DNA of 64,000 nucleotides from a bacterium (GCA_016703265.1 JADJCK010000006.1:428053-492052), one strand, 5' to 3'. Positions 25,743 through 34,308 are shown, counted from the first letter of the stretch. Numbers and translations: made by a program. Notes: generated from the sequence alone by a model not told the origin.

Positions 25743-25961
25743 CTACTTGTACCGATACGTGATGCGGCCACGTGTCAGATCGTAAGGCGACAACTCCACC
25801 GTCACCTTGTCGCCCGGCAGGATACGGATGAAGTGCATCCGCATCTTGCCCGAGACATGGGCCAGGACCACGTGCTGGTTCTCCAGCTCGACGCGGAACA
25901 TGGCGTTGGGCAGGGCCTCGACGACCGTCCCCTCGACGCTGATGCCTTCTTCCTTGGCCAT
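25743..25961 (-). CDS. infA: Translation initiation factor IF-1
   Basis: The product has 72 residues forming one OB-fold: MAKEEGISVEGTVVEALPNA, HVSGKMRMHFIRILPGDKV, ending GRITYRYK. IF-1 blocks the A site during initiation. It lies 12 bases after map, consistent with co-transcription. Length is exactly that of the family. Confidence 0.97.
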   Translation of the reverse strand: MAKEEGISVEGTVVEALPNAMFRVELENQHVVLAHVSGKMRMHFIRILPGDKVTVELSPYDLTRGRITYRYK

Positions 25962-25973
25962 CCGTCCTCGCCT

Positions 25974-26741
25974 TCAGAACGCTGCCGGGCCATCGCCCCG
26001 CCGCGTCAGTATCCGCGGGCCGTCCGCCGTGACGGCCACCGTGTGCTCGAAGTGGGCCGACAGACGGCGGTCCGCTGTCACGATGGTCCACTCGTCGCGG
26101 GCCGTAACGACCCGCTTGGTCCCGGCGTTGATCATCGGCTCGATCGCCAGGACCAGCCCGACCTCCATCACCGGGTCGGGCATCGTAAAGCACCGGAAGT
26201 TGGGCACCTGCGGGTCTTCGTGCAGGTTCTTCCCGATTCCGTGCCCGACCAGCGACTCCACGACGGAGAAGCCGTTGGCGCGGGCATGTTTCTCGACTTC
26301 GATGCCGATCGCCGAGATCCGTCGGCCCGGGGCGATCGCGGCGATGCCGCGCGCCAGGCACTCACGGGTCACGTCGATCAGCCGTGCCGCCTCGTCACTC
26401 ACCCGGCCGACCGGGATCGTCTCGGCGGAGTCGGCGTGCCAGCCGTCGTGGATCAACCCGATGTCGATGCCGACGATGTCGCCTTCGACCAGGGCCCGCG
26501 ACGAAGGGATGCCGTGCACCACTTCCTCGTTTACCGAGATGCAGGCAGAGGCAGGGAACCCGTGGTATCCCTTGAAACTCGGGATACAGCCGGCTTCCCG
26601 GATCCTGGCTTCGATGGCCTCGTCGAGTTCTGCGGTGGTGACACCCGGCGTCACCAGCTGGCGGATCCCGAGAAAGACAGAAGCCAAAATCTCGGCGCTG
26701 GCCTGCATCTTGTCAACCTGATCGGCTGACTTCAACTCCAT
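25974..26741 (-). CDS. map: Methionine aminopeptidase, type I
   Basis: The product has 255 residues from ATG 26741; an ATG at 26762 is also possible, and neither has a strong ribosome site. It removes the initiator methionine. His is seen in FKGYHGFP, the metal Asp residues in VGIDIGLIHDGWHADSAET, His in LVGHGIG, Glu in LAIEPMI and the last Glu in HFEHTVAV, so all five ligands are present. It lies between adk and infA. There is no N-terminal zinc finger, so this is the short bacterial form. Confidence 0.96.
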   Translation of the reverse strand: MELKSADQVDKMQASAEILASVFLGIRQLVTPGVTTAELDEAIEARIREAGCIPSFKGYHGFPASACISVNEEVVHGIPSSRALVEGDIVGIDIGLIHDGWHADSAETIPVGRVSDEAARLIDVTRECLARGIAAIAPGRRISAIGIEVEKHARANGFSVVESLVGHGIGKNLHEDPQVPNFRCFTMPDPVMEVGLVLAIEPMINAGTKRVVTARDEWTIVTADRRLSAHFEHTVAVTADGPRILTRRGDGPAAF

Positions 26742-26766
26742 GCGCAACGCACCCCGCGACATCGGC

Positions 26767-27438
26767 TTAGCCCAGAGCGGCCGCGATGCGCTCGCTGACC
26801 TGTTCCGGGGTGCCCAGGCCGTCGATCTCGTGGAGCGGGTATCGCTCCTCGAGCGCCCAGGCGGCCGGCAGGGTCTTCTTGCGGAAAACCTCAAGTCGGT
26901 GCCGGATCGTCTCTTCCTTGTCGTCGGCCCTCTGGTACAGGGCCGCCTTGCCGGGCCGCTGGGGGTCCTCGGCCTGTCCGCAGAACGGACAGAACCGCGG
27001 CACCACCGGCCCGAAGCCCTTGAGGTTCATGACCTCGTTGCAGGCCCGGCACGTGACCCGTCCCTCGAGCCGGCGGACGATCTCCTCTGCCGGAGCGTTC
27101 AGGACCAGGACCGCGTCGACCTTCTGGCCAAGGCTGTCCAGCTGGTCCATGAACCCGATCGCCTGGATCGCCGTGCGCGGGAAGCCGTCCAGCAGCCAGC
27201 CCTTGGCGGCGTCCGGCTGGGACAGGCGTTCGCGCACCAGTTCCATCATCAACTCGTCGGAAACCAGGTCTCCGGCGTTCATGATCGCGTGCACCTTGAG
27301 ACCGAGTTCGCTGCCGCTGCGGATGGCCATGCGCAGGATGTCGCCCGTCGAGATGTGGACGGTTCCCTTGCTGATCACGATCGCGTGCGACTGTGTGCCC
27401 TTGCCGACTCCCGGCGGCCCCATGATGACGACGTTCAC
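26767..27438 (-). CDS. adk: Adenylate kinase (zinc-LID type)
   Basis: The product has 223 residues and interconverts ATP+AMP and 2 ADP. The P-loop GPPGVGKGT is at 7-15, the AMP-binding segment near ISTGDILRMAIR, and DGFPRT follows. The LID domain has Cys130, Cys133, Cys150 and Cys153, the metal-binding form common outside enteric bacteria. It is 4 bases after secY, as in many spc operons. Confidence 0.97.
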   Translation of the reverse strand: MNVVIMGPPGVGKGTQSHAIVISKGTVHISTGDILRMAIRSGSELGLKVHAIMNAGDLVSDELMMELVRERLSQPDAAKGWLLDGFPRTAIQAIGFMDQLDSLGQKVDAVLVLNAPAEEIVRRLEGRVTCRACNEVMNLKGFGPVVPRFCPFCGQAEDPQRPGKAALYQRADDKEETIRHRLEVFRKKTLPAAWALEERYPLHEIDGLGTPEQVSERIAAALG

Positions 27439-27442
27439 GCCG

Positions 27443-28741
27443 CTACCTCCGCGCCCGCAGGCGGCCCTTCGTCATGAAGCCGTCGTAGTGGCGCATGACC
27501 AGATGCGACTCGATCTGCTGCAACGTGTCCAGGGCCACGCCGACCACGATCAAAAGGCCGGTGCCGCCGAAGTAGAACGGCACGTTCAGCAGCTTGATCA
27601 TCAGGTCGGGCAGTACCGCGATGAGCGCCAGGAACACGGCGCCCGGCAGCGTCACGCGGGTCAGGACACGGTCGATGTACTCGGCAGTCTTCTTACCCGG
27701 TCGCACGCCGGGGATGAAGCCGCTGTTCTTCTTCATGTTGTCCGCGAGGTCGACGGGGTTGAGGATCACAGCGGTGTAGAAGTAGGCGAACAGGATGATC
27801 AGGGCCGAATAGACGACCACGTAGATCGGGTGCGGCGGGCTGAAAGCCCGGCTCAACCCCATCAGGAACTCGCTGTTCGGGAACATGTTGCCCAGCGTGG
27901 CGGGGAACATGATGATCGACTGGGCGAAGATGATCGGGATCACGCCGGCGGTGTTGACCTTCAGCGGGATGTGGGTGTTGGCCCCGCCGTAGACCCGGCG
28001 TCCGACGATCTTCTTGGCGTACTGCACCGGGATCTTTCGTTGTCCCTGGGTGATCGCGATGATGCCGGCGATCACGAAGAGCATGAAGATCGCGACGAAC
28101 AGCCCCTTGATGATGTGCATCTCGCCGCTGCGCAACTGCTGGAACGTGTTCAGCAGGTCGGTCGGGTAGCGAGCCACGATGCCGATGAAGATGATCAGCG
28201 AGATGCCGTTGCCGATGCCGCGCTCGGTGATCTGCTCGCCGAGCCACATCACGAAGACGGTACCTGCAGTCAGCGTGATCGCCGTCATGATCTTGAAGGC
28301 GAAGCCCGGGTTGGTCACGACGCCGGACATCTGCTCGAGGCCGGCCGCCATGCCGAACGACTGGATCAACGCCAGCACGACCGTGGCATAGCGGGTCATC
28401 TCATTGATCTTCTTGCGGCCCTGTTCGCCTTCCTTGGCCAGCTTCTCGAAGTACGGTACGACCGCCTGGAGAAGCTGGAAAATGATCGAGGCGCTGATGT
28501 AGGGCATGATGCCCAGGGCGAAGATCGTCGCGTTGCTGAGGCCGCCGCCCGAGAACATGTCATAGAGACCCAGCAGGCCGGCCTGGTCGGCGAAGAACTG
28601 CTTGAGGGTCGCACGATTGATGCCCGGCGTCGGGACGTGACCGCCCAGCCGGTACACGAGCAGAATCATGGCCGTGAACAGGATCCGGCGCTTCAGCTCC
28701 GGGATCCTGAACATGCTCTGGTAACTGCCGCTGATGTTCAA
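27443..28741 (-). CDS. secY: Preprotein translocase subunit SecY
   Basis: The product has 432 residues with ten predicted helices. Segments typical of SecY include RILFTAMILLVYRLGGHVP, GIMPYISASIIFQLLQAVVP, KINEMTRYATVVLALIQ, the RRVYGGANTHIPLKVNTAGV loop and NPVDLADNMKKNSGFIPGVR. SecY is the channel of the Sec translocon; SecE is also in this window (56771). It lies between rplO and adk. Confidence 0.98.
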   Translation of the reverse strand: MNISGSYQSMFRIPELKRRILFTAMILLVYRLGGHVPTPGINRATLKQFFADQAGLLGLYDMFSGGGLSNATIFALGIMPYISASIIFQLLQAVVPYFEKLAKEGEQGRKKINEMTRYATVVLALIQSFGMAAGLEQMSGVVTNPGFAFKIMTAITLTAGTVFVMWLGEQITERGIGNGISLIIFIGIVARYPTDLLNTFQQLRSGEMHIIKGLFVAIFMLFVIAGIIAITQGQRKIPVQYAKKIVGRRVYGGANTHIPLKVNTAGVIPIIFAQSIIMFPATLGNMFPNSEFLMGLSRAFSPPHPIYVVVYSALIILFAYFYTAVILNPVDLADNMKKNSGFIPGVRPGKKTAEYIDRVLTRVTLPGAVFLALIAVLPDLMIKLLNVPFYFGGTGLLIVVGVALDTLQQIESHLVMRHYDGFMTKGRLRARR

Positions 28742-28795
28742 GAGAACGCTTCCTTCGGTTTGGACGTTACCGCGCCCGCAGGCCAGCCCGCGAAC

Positions 28796-29245
28796 TTACG
28801 CCTTCACGGTGACCGAGCCGCCGGCGGCCTGCACAGCCGCTACCGCGGCTTCGCTGGCCTTCGAGACCTCGATCTGCAGCGACTTCTCGACCTTGCCGCG
28901 CGCGAGCAGCTTGATCGGGCGATCGACGTACTTGACCAATCCCGCCAGGGCCAGGGCCTCGGCGTCGATCTTCGCACCCGACTCGAAGAGCTCGTTCAAG
29001 TCGTCCAGGTTCACGAGCTGGAAGCTCTTCTTGAAAATATTCGTGAAACCGCGCTTCGGCAGCCGACGGTTCAGGGGCATCTGGCCGCCTTCGAACCAGG
29101 CCGCGTGTCCGCCGCCCGAACGGGCCTTCTGGCCCTTGTGGCCGCGCCCGCCGGTCTTGCCCTGGCCGGAGCCGGGGCCGCGCCCGCGCCGCTTCCGGTC
29201 GCGGTTCGCACCTTTCGGCGCGCCGAGGGTGTTCAGCTTGAGCAT
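28796..29245 (-). CDS. rplO: 50S ribosomal protein L15
   Basis: The product has 149 residues. The Gly/Arg/Lys-rich N-terminus (RGRGPGSGQGKTGGRGHKGQ) and the globular C-terminus (LARGKVEKSLQIEVSKASEA) fit the family. It stabilises 23S rRNA late in assembly. It starts 2 bases after rpmD. Confidence 0.97.
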   Translation of the reverse strand: MLKLNTLGAPKGANRDRKRRGRGPGSGQGKTGGRGHKGQKARSGGGHAAWFEGGQMPLNRRLPKRGFTNIFKKSFQLVNLDDLNELFESGAKIDAEALALAGLVKYVDRPIKLLARGKVEKSLQIEVSKASEAAVAAVQAAGGSVTVKA

Positions 29246-29247
29246 CG

Positions 29248-29436
29248 CTACTTCACCTCTTCCACGGTCACGAGGTGGCGCACCTTGAACGCCATGCCCC
29301 GGATCTGCGGAGTATCGTTATGGACCACCGACGACTGGTTGCGCCTGATGCCGAGCGCCTCGATGATCCGCCGGTGCTTCTCGGGGCGCCCGATGATGCT
29401 GCGCACCTGGGTAATCTTGATCCTGGCCTGGGTCAT
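29248..29436 (-). CDS. rpmD: 50S ribosomal protein L30
   Basis: The product has 62 residues: IKITQVRSIIGRPEKHRRI and the RNQSSVVHNDTPQIRGM segment match bacterial L30. It lies 3 bases after rpsE. Confidence 0.95.
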   Translation of the reverse strand: MTQARIKITQVRSIIGRPEKHRRIIEALGIRRNQSSVVHNDTPQIRGMAFKVRHLVTVEEVK

Positions 29437-29439
29437 GGC

Positions 29440-30243
29440 TTAGCCCTCCTTCGGGCCGTTGCCGGACGCTGCGGTCCGGCGCTCGAAGCCGAGCACCTCG
29501 GGCACGGTCAGCCCGCGCTTGGCGGCGAATTCCTCGACCGTGCGCAGCTGCTTGAGGCCGTCCATCGTGGCCTTGACCACGTTGTTCGGATTCCGCGATC
29601 CGAGCTGCTTCGTCAGGATGTTCTTGACGCCCGCGGCTTCCAGGATGGCGCGCACGCCGCCGGCGGCGATGACGCCGGTACCCGGCGAGGCGGGCTTCAG
29701 GAGCACGCGGCTGGCGCCGAAGCGACCGATCACCTCGTAGGCGATCGTCTCCTTCTGGATCGACACCGTGATCTGGTTGGCGCGGGCACCCTCGCCACCC
29801 TTGCGGATGGCGTCGGCGATTTCGTTGGCCTTGCCCATGGCGACGCCGACCTTGCCCTTGCCGTCGCCCACGGCGACGATCGCGGCAAAGCTGAACCGAC
29901 GGCCGCCCTTGACCACCTTGGCCACGCGGTTGATGCTGATCACGTTCTCATGCATGTCCGAACCGGAGTCGCCTTCGCGACCGCCGCCCGGGCGCGGCCC
30001 GCGGCCGTCACCCGGACCGCCGTCACGACCGCGACCGCCGGGGCCACCGGGACCACCGGGGCCACCACGACCGCCGGGGCCGCCAGGACCGCCGAAGCCG
30101 CCACGGCCACCGCCGCCGGGGCCACCACGACCGGGACCACCGGGGCCACCGGGGCCACCACGACCGCCGCCACCGGGTCCGCTCGGACCACCGCGTCCGC
30201 TGCGCGGGGCCTCACCGCTGCTCTGATTGTCGAATCCCGCCAT
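29440..30243 (-). CDS. rpsE: 30S ribosomal protein S5 with Gly/Pro/Arg-rich N-terminal extension
   Basis: The product is 267 residues from ATG 30243, which has AGGAG 8 bases upstream. The normal S5 fold starts only at Met97 (MHENVISINRVAKVVKGGRR) and continues with VGVAMGKANEIADAIRK, GTGVIAAGGVRAILEAAGV and GSRNPNNVVKAT. Residues 1-96 are a low-complexity extension in which 50 of 96 residues are glycine, in GGP/GPG/GRGG repeats with many Arg. Most S5 proteins are about 165-175 residues. There is no ribosome site before Met97, so the extension is probably made. It would lie at the solvent side near the mRNA entry. Confidence 0.93.
   Translation of the reverse strand: MAGFDNQSSGEAPRSGRGGPSGPGGGGRGGPGGPGGPGRGGPGGGGRGGFGGPGGPGGRGGPGGPGGPGGRGRDGGPGDGRGPRPGGGREGDSGSDMHENVISINRVAKVVKGGRRFSFAAIVAVGDGKGKVGVAMGKANEIADAIRKGGEGARANQITVSIQKETIAYEVIGRFGASRVLLKPASPGTGVIAAGGVRAILEAAGVKNILTKQLGSRNPNNVVKATMDGLKQLRTVEEFAAKRGLTVPEVLGFERRTAASGNGPKEG
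29990..30210. repeat. GGP/GRGG-encoding repeat tract inside rpsE
   Basis: Imperfect 9- to 18-base repeats built from GGNCCNGGN and CCACCGGGGCCACC-like units (plus-strand view) encode the Gly-rich extension of S5. Such DNA is prone to slippage, so the length may vary between strains or be misassembled. Confidence 0.75.
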
Positions 30244-30285
30244 CTGACTGCTCCTGTCATGCTCGTCGGCCGCAGCCGACAAGGC

Positions 30286-30663
30286 CTAGACCTCGAGGCC
30301 GCCGTCCCTGAGCCCGCGGGCCAGGGCGGCCACCCGACCGTGGTACAGATATCCGCTGCGGTCGAAGACCACGCGGTCGATGCCCTTGGCCTTGGCCATC
30401 TCGGCCAGCGCGCGGCCCACGCTGTACGCAATCGCGCACTTGTTACCCTTGACGTCCTCGGGCACGGTCGCCACGGCGGCCTTCTTGCCGTCGCAAGCCA
30501 CCAGCGTGTGGCCGACCGTGTCGTCGATCACCTGGGCATAGATGTTCTTGTGGCTGCGGAGGATCGACACCCGCGGCCGCTCGGCGCTGCCGGACAGCTT
30601 CTTGCGGATACTGATCTTCCGCTTCGCCCGGATGTCACGCCGCTTCTTGCTCGTGCTGCTCAT
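30286..30663 (-). CDS. rplR: 50S ribosomal protein L18
   Basis: The product has 125 residues. RPRVSILRSHKNIYAQVIDD, AKGIDRVVFDRSGYLYHGRV and the end LARGLRDGGLEV are typical. It binds 5S rRNA with L5. A 114-base gap to rplF contains short repeats resembling the rplF 3' end. Confidence 0.97.
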   Translation of the reverse strand: MSSTSKKRRDIRAKRKISIRKKLSGSAERPRVSILRSHKNIYAQVIDDTVGHTLVACDGKKAAVATVPEDVKGNKCAIAYSVGRALAEMAKAKGIDRVVFDRSGYLYHGRVAALARGLRDGGLEV

Positions 30664-30777
30664 CGTCCTTCACCTCTGCGCCCGGTTCGTGATGTCCGGG
30701 GCCGCTTCCTGGCTTTGCCGCTTCATGCCTGCAGCCGATTGCCTGCAGCACCTTGCCCGCAGCTATTCTTCGCGCTG

Positions 30778-31317
30778 CTACTTGCCCGCAGCCTTGCCGG
30801 CCTTGCGGATGATGTCCTCGCCGGCGTACCGGATACCCTTGCCCTTGTAGGGCTCAGGCTTACGGAACGCGCGGATCTCGGAGGCAACCTGGCCGACCCT
30901 CTGCTTGTCCATGCCCGACACTTCGATGTGCGTCTGGTCAGGGCAGGTGATCTTGATGTCGGCCGGAATCGGGTACTCCAACGGGTGGCTGAACTGCAAC
31001 TGCAGATCCAGCGCCTGCCCCTTGACCGCGGCGCGATAGCCGACACCCACGATCTCGAGCGACTTCTTGAAGCCGTCGGTGACACCCGTCACCTGGTTCG
31101 CGATCAGGGCGCGCACCAGGCCGTGGCGGGCCCGCATGGTCTTCGAGTCGTCCGGCCGCGTGATGATCAGCTTGCCGTCCTTATGCTCGAAGCCGAGGCC
31201 GGCAGGAATGTGCTGCCGATGCTCGCCCTTCGGTCCCTTGACCACCGAGGTCGTGCCCTCGATGCTCACCGTCACACCCGCCGGCAGCGTGATCGGGTTC
31301 TTGCCAATGCGCGACAT
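30778..31317 (-). CDS. rplF: 50S ribosomal protein L6
   Basis: The product has 179 residues from ATG 31317 (MSRIGKNPITLPAGV), with GGAGGAAG at a good distance; the six codons upstream are unsupported. The pair of L6 repeats includes ALIANQVTGVTDGFKKSLEI and the late motif EIRAFRKPEPYKGKGIRYAG. It binds near the sarcin-ricin loop region. Confidence 0.97.
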   Translation of the reverse strand: MSRIGKNPITLPAGVTVSIEGTTSVVKGPKGEHRQHIPAGLGFEHKDGKLIITRPDDSKTMRARHGLVRALIANQVTGVTDGFKKSLEIVGVGYRAAVKGQALDLQLQFSHPLEYPIPADIKITCPDQTHIEVSGMDKQRVGQVASEIRAFRKPEPYKGKGIRYAGEDIIRKAGKAAGK

Positions 31318-31371
31318 GTTCCACTTCCTCCGCAAACTGCTGCAGCCAAGCCGGCTGAAGCGATGCCGTTG

Positions 31372-31779
31372 CTACCAGATCTCGCAGAGCACTTCGCCGC
31401 CGATGCCACGCATCCGGCACTGGTGCCCCGTCAGGATCCCCTGGTTCGTCGACAGGATCGAGATGCCGTAGCCGCCACACACCTTCGGGATGGCGTCCTT
31501 GCCGGCGAAGATGCGGCGTCCCGGGCGGCTCACGCGCCGGATGCCCTCGATCACGCCGATGCGCTGTCCTTCCCGAAGCTGGTACTTCAGGAAGAGGCGC
31601 AACGTGCCCTGGGCGCTGTCTTCCAGCACCTCGTACTTCTCCACGTAACCCTGCTTCACCAGAAGGTCGGCCACAGCCTTCTTCTGGTTCGAGGCCGGAA
31701 TCTCAACCCGACGATGGCCCGCCTGCGTGGCGTTCCGGATCCGGGTCAACATATCCGCGATGGGATCGGTCATGCTCAT
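31372..31779 (-). CDS. rpsH: 30S ribosomal protein S8
   Basis: The product has 135 residues starting MSMTDPIADMLTRIRNA; the ATG at 31779 has AGGAG 9 bases upstream and is preferred over the in-frame GTG at 31785. The C-terminal motif GIGGEVLCEIW and ISILSTNQGILT are typical. S8 binds helix 21 of 16S rRNA and, in E. coli, represses the spc operon at rplE. Confidence 0.97.
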   Translation of the reverse strand: MSMTDPIADMLTRIRNATQAGHRRVEIPASNQKKAVADLLVKQGYVEKYEVLEDSAQGTLRLFLKYQLREGQRIGVIEGIRRVSRPGRRIFAGKDAIPKVCGGYGISILSTNQGILTGHQCRMRGIGGEVLCEIW

Positions 31780-31802
31780 GTTCACCTGCTCCTGGTCAGC
31801 CG

Positions 31803-31988
31803 TTACCAGCTAGCCTTGACGATTCCCGGGATGTCACCGTTCAACGCGAGTTGCCGGAAGCACAGTCGGCAAAGGCCGAAGCGCCGGATGAAGGCCCGCG
31901 GCCGTCCGCAGCGGCGGCAGCGATTGTAGGCCCGCACCTTGAACTTGGGCGTGCGCTGTGACTTGGCGATCAGCGATTTCTTGGCCAA
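31803..31988 (-). CDS. rpsN: 30S ribosomal protein S14, type Z
   Basis: The product has 61 residues. Zinc ligands Cys24, Cys27, Cys40 and Cys43 (NRCRRCGRP, GLCRLCF) and the end GDIPGIVKASW define the short zinc-binding form found in most phyla other than enteric bacteria. Confidence 0.96.
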   Translation of the reverse strand: MAKKSLIAKSQRTPKFKVRAYNRCRRCGRPRAFIRRFGLCRLCFRQLALNGDIPGIVKASW

Positions 31989-32001
31989 AACTCAATCCTC
32001 C

Positions 32002-32553
32002 TTAGCGTCGGAAGGGCATGCCCAGCAGACGCAGCAGCTCACGGCCCTCTTCGTCGTTGGTGGCGGTGGTCACGATCGTCACGTTCATCCCGCGCGCCTC
32101 GTCGACCTTGTCGTACTCGATCTCCGGAAAGATCAGCTGGTCCTTGAGGCCCAGCGTGTAGTCGCCCGAACCGCTCAACCGGGCGGGCAGTCCGCGGAAG
32201 TCGCGGATGCGCGGCAACGACACGTTGACGAAGCGATCCAGGAACTCCCACATCCGGCGGTCGCGCAGCGTCACACAGGCGCCGATCTGCATGCCCTGCC
32301 GGATCTTGAAGTTCGACACCGACTGGCGGGCCTGCGTCTTGACGGCCTTCTGGCCGGTGATGGCCTCGAGGTCGGCGCAGGCGGCGTCCAGCAGCTTGGG
32401 ATTGTTGGGCGCGCGGCCCAGCCCCATGTTGATCACGACCTTGACCGGGCGCGGGATCTGCATGGTGCTCGAGTACTCGAATTTCTCCTGCAGAGCCGGC
32501 GCGACGCTCGACTCGTACTTGACCCTGAGGTTGGGTTTCGCTGCAGCAGCCAT
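32002..32553 (-). CDS. rplE: 50S ribosomal protein L5
   Basis: The product has 183 residues from ATG 32553, with GGAAGGAA upstream. IPRPVKVVINMGLG, KTQARQSVSNFKIRQGM and GLKDQLIFPEIEYDKVDEARG match L5, which binds 5S rRNA and contacts S13 across the subunit interface. About 90 bases separate it from rplX. Confidence 0.97.
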   Translation of the reverse strand: MAAAAKPNLRVKYESSVAPALQEKFEYSSTMQIPRPVKVVINMGLGRAPNNPKLLDAACADLEAITGQKAVKTQARQSVSNFKIRQGMQIGACVTLRDRRMWEFLDRFVNVSLPRIRDFRGLPARLSGSGDYTLGLKDQLIFPEIEYDKVDEARGMNVTIVTTATNDEEGRELLRLLGMPFRR

Positions 32554-32645
32554 TTTCACTTTCCTTCCGGCAGCACCCGCTTCACGGGGCGCTGTTCGTT
32601 CTTCAAGCCTGCATCACGTCAGTTCCACGACCGGCGGCGGACCGC

Positions 32646-32960
32646 TCAGTCGTTGATCATCTCGCCGCTCTTCTTGCTGACGCGAGCGCGGCTGCCATCG
32701 GACAGGACTTCAGCGCCGACTCGGGTGGGCTTGCCCGTCTTCGGGCACACCAGCATCACGTTGGTCGCGTTGATCGGCGCTTCCTTCTCGACGATGCCAC
32801 CCTGCGGCACGGACTTCGAGGGGCGCGTGTGGCGCTTGATCAGGTTGACCTTCTCGACGATGATCCGGCCCTTGTCCGGGAAGACCTTCAGGATCCTCCC
32901 CTCCTTGCCACGATCCTCGCCGGTGATCACGCGCACGGTGTCGTTCTTCTTCAGCCGCAT
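32646..32960 (-). CDS. rplX: 50S ribosomal protein L24
   Basis: The product has 104 residues. The KOW motif GEDRGKEGRILKVFPDKGRI and VEKVNLIKRHTRPS are clear. The ATG at 32960 shares one base with the rplN stop (TGATG). L24 initiates 50S assembly. Confidence 0.96.
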   Translation of the reverse strand: MRLKKNDTVRVITGEDRGKEGRILKVFPDKGRIIVEKVNLIKRHTRPSKSVPQGGIVEKEAPINATNVMLVCPKTGKPTRVGAEVLSDGSRARVSKKSGEMIND

Positions 32961-33331
32961 CACAGCACCTCCGGCGCCAACGAGACGATCTTCATGAACT
33001 TCTTGTCGCGCAGCTCGCGCGCCACGGGGCCGAAGATGCGGGTGCCGACCGGCTCCTGCGTATCGGCGGCCAGGATCACGGCCGCATTGTCGCTGAAGCG
33101 GATGTAGCTGCCGTCCTTGCGGCTGACTTCCTTGCGGGTGCGCACGATCACGCACTTGACGACCTGGCCCTTCTTCACGTTGCCGTTGGGAATGGCCGTC
33201 TTGACGGCGGCGACGATAATGTCGCCGACCCGGGCGTAACGCCGCTTCGAGCCGCCCAGCACGCGGAAGCACTCGACGACCTTGGCGCCCGAGTTGTCCG
33301 CGACAATCAGTCGTGTGGATTCCTGAATCAT
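32960..33331 (-). CDS. rplN: 50S ribosomal protein L14
   Basis: The product has 123 residues: MIQESTRLIVADNSGAKVV, VKKGQVVKCVIVRTRKEV and SLAPEVL at the end, all invariant family features. It contacts L19 and the 30S subunit. Confidence 0.98.
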   Translation of the reverse strand: MIQESTRLIVADNSGAKVVECFRVLGGSKRRYARVGDIIVAAVKTAIPNGNVKKGQVVKCVIVRTRKEVSRKDGSYIRFSDNAAVILAADTQEPVGTRIFGPVARELRDKKFMKIVSLAPEVL

Positions 33332-33357
33332 GTCACATTCCTTCGACTTTCCTGGGC

Positions 33358-33387
33358 CTGAAGCCTACTTGTCTGAAGCCTACTTGG
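33358..33387. repeat. 15-bp tandem duplication at the rpsQ 3' end
   Basis: The units CTGAAGCCTACTTGT and CTGAAGCCTACTTGG (plus-strand view) are adjacent and differ only in the last base. The second copy contains the rpsQ stop codon, so the first is a duplicate of the gene's end placed downstream of it. Confidence 0.85.
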
Positions 33388-33643
33388 CCTTTTCCATGAT
33401 CTCCGCGACCCGCCAACGCTTGGTCTTGGAGAGCGGGCGGATGGCCATGACCTTCACCACGTCGCCTTCGTTGCATTCGTTCGCCTCGTCATGGGCGACG
33501 AGACGCGTGGTGCGGGTGATGATCCGCTTGTAAAGCGGGTGCGGAAACCGCCGGCTGACCGTCACAACCACGGTCTTGTCCATCTTGCTGGACACGACCC
33601 GGCCGATACGGACGGCTCTCAGATTACGTTCGGTGTTGGCCAT
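33380..33643 (-). CDS. rpsQ: 30S ribosomal protein S17
   Basis: The product has 87 residues: GRVVSSKMDKTVVVTVSRRF and CNEGDVVKVMAIRPLSKTK are typical of this OB-fold protein, a primary binder of 16S rRNA. It follows rpmC. Confidence 0.97.
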   Translation of the reverse strand: MANTERNLRAVRIGRVVSSKMDKTVVVTVSRRFPHPLYKRIITRTTRLVAHDEANECNEGDVVKVMAIRPLSKTKRWRVAEIMEKAK

Positions 33644-33696
33644 CGTTCATCTCCCTGGCTTCGGCCGACGCATGCGCCGAGCCCCGGATTCCGCGC

Positions 33697-33891
33697 CTAC
33701 CGCGCCTTTTTCTGGTTGATGACGGTCCGCAGGACCGCGATTTCACGACGCGTCTGGCGCACCCGCAGAGGATTGTCCAGCTGACGCATGTTGAGCTGGA
33801 TCCGCAGATTCATCAGCTCTTCCGACTTCTCGCGCACCCGGTTCTCGAGTTCCTCGACGGCCAGGTCGCGCAGATCGTGGGCCTTCTTCAT
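33697..33891 (-). CDS. rpmC: 50S ribosomal protein L29
   Basis: The product has 64 residues forming two helices; LAVEELENRVREKSEELMNL and RQTRREIAVLRTVINQKK are typical. It lies near the exit tunnel where SRP and trigger factor dock. It starts 3 bases after rplP. Confidence 0.96.
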   Translation of the reverse strand: MKKAHDLRDLAVEELENRVREKSEELMNLRIQLNMRQLDNPLRVRQTRREIAVLRTVINQKKAR

Positions 33892-33894
33892 GTC

Positions 33895-34308
33895 TTATTC
33901 CCCTCCGCGGCTGATGACCCGCGTCTTGAACGGCAGCTTCGCCGCACCCAGGGCCAGCGCTTCCTTGGCCAGCGCCAGGTCCACGCCGCTGATCTCCATG
34001 AGGACCCGACCCGGGCGCACGACGGCCACCCAGTACTCGGGCGCGCCCTTGCCCTTGCCCATGCGGGTCTCGGCCGGCTTCAGCGTGATCGGCTTGTCCG
34101 GGAAGACCCGGATCCAGACCTGGCCGACGCGCTTCATCCGGCGCGTGACGGCGATACGAGTGGCCTCCAGCTGGCGGCTGGTCAGCCAGCCCGCACCGAC
34201 GGCCTGCAGGCCGTAGTCCCCGAAGGCCACCGTGGCGCCACGCGTGGCCACGCCGCGGACGCGGCCCTTGAACATCTTCCGGTACTTTGTGCGCTTCGGC
34301 ATCAACAT
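33895..34308 (-). CDS. rplP: 50S ribosomal protein L16
   Basis: The product has 137 residues: MLMPKRTKYRKMFKGRVRG, ARIAVTRRMKR-type EATRIAVTRRMKRVGQVWI, FPDKPITLKPAETRMGKGKG. ATG 34308 gives the usual MLMPKR start. L16 helps position A-site tRNA. Confidence 0.97.
   Translation of the reverse strand: MLMPKRTKYRKMFKGRVRGVATRGATVAFGDYGLQAVGAGWLTSRQLEATRIAVTRRMKRVGQVWIRVFPDKPITLKPAETRMGKGKGAPEYWVAVVRPGRVLMEISGVDLALAKEALALGAAKLPFKTRVISRGGE

Noticed and set aside
29990..30210. CRISPR-like or minisatellite array
   Set aside because: The periodicity follows codons for Gly/Pro/Arg within rpsE; units are imperfect and have no spacers.
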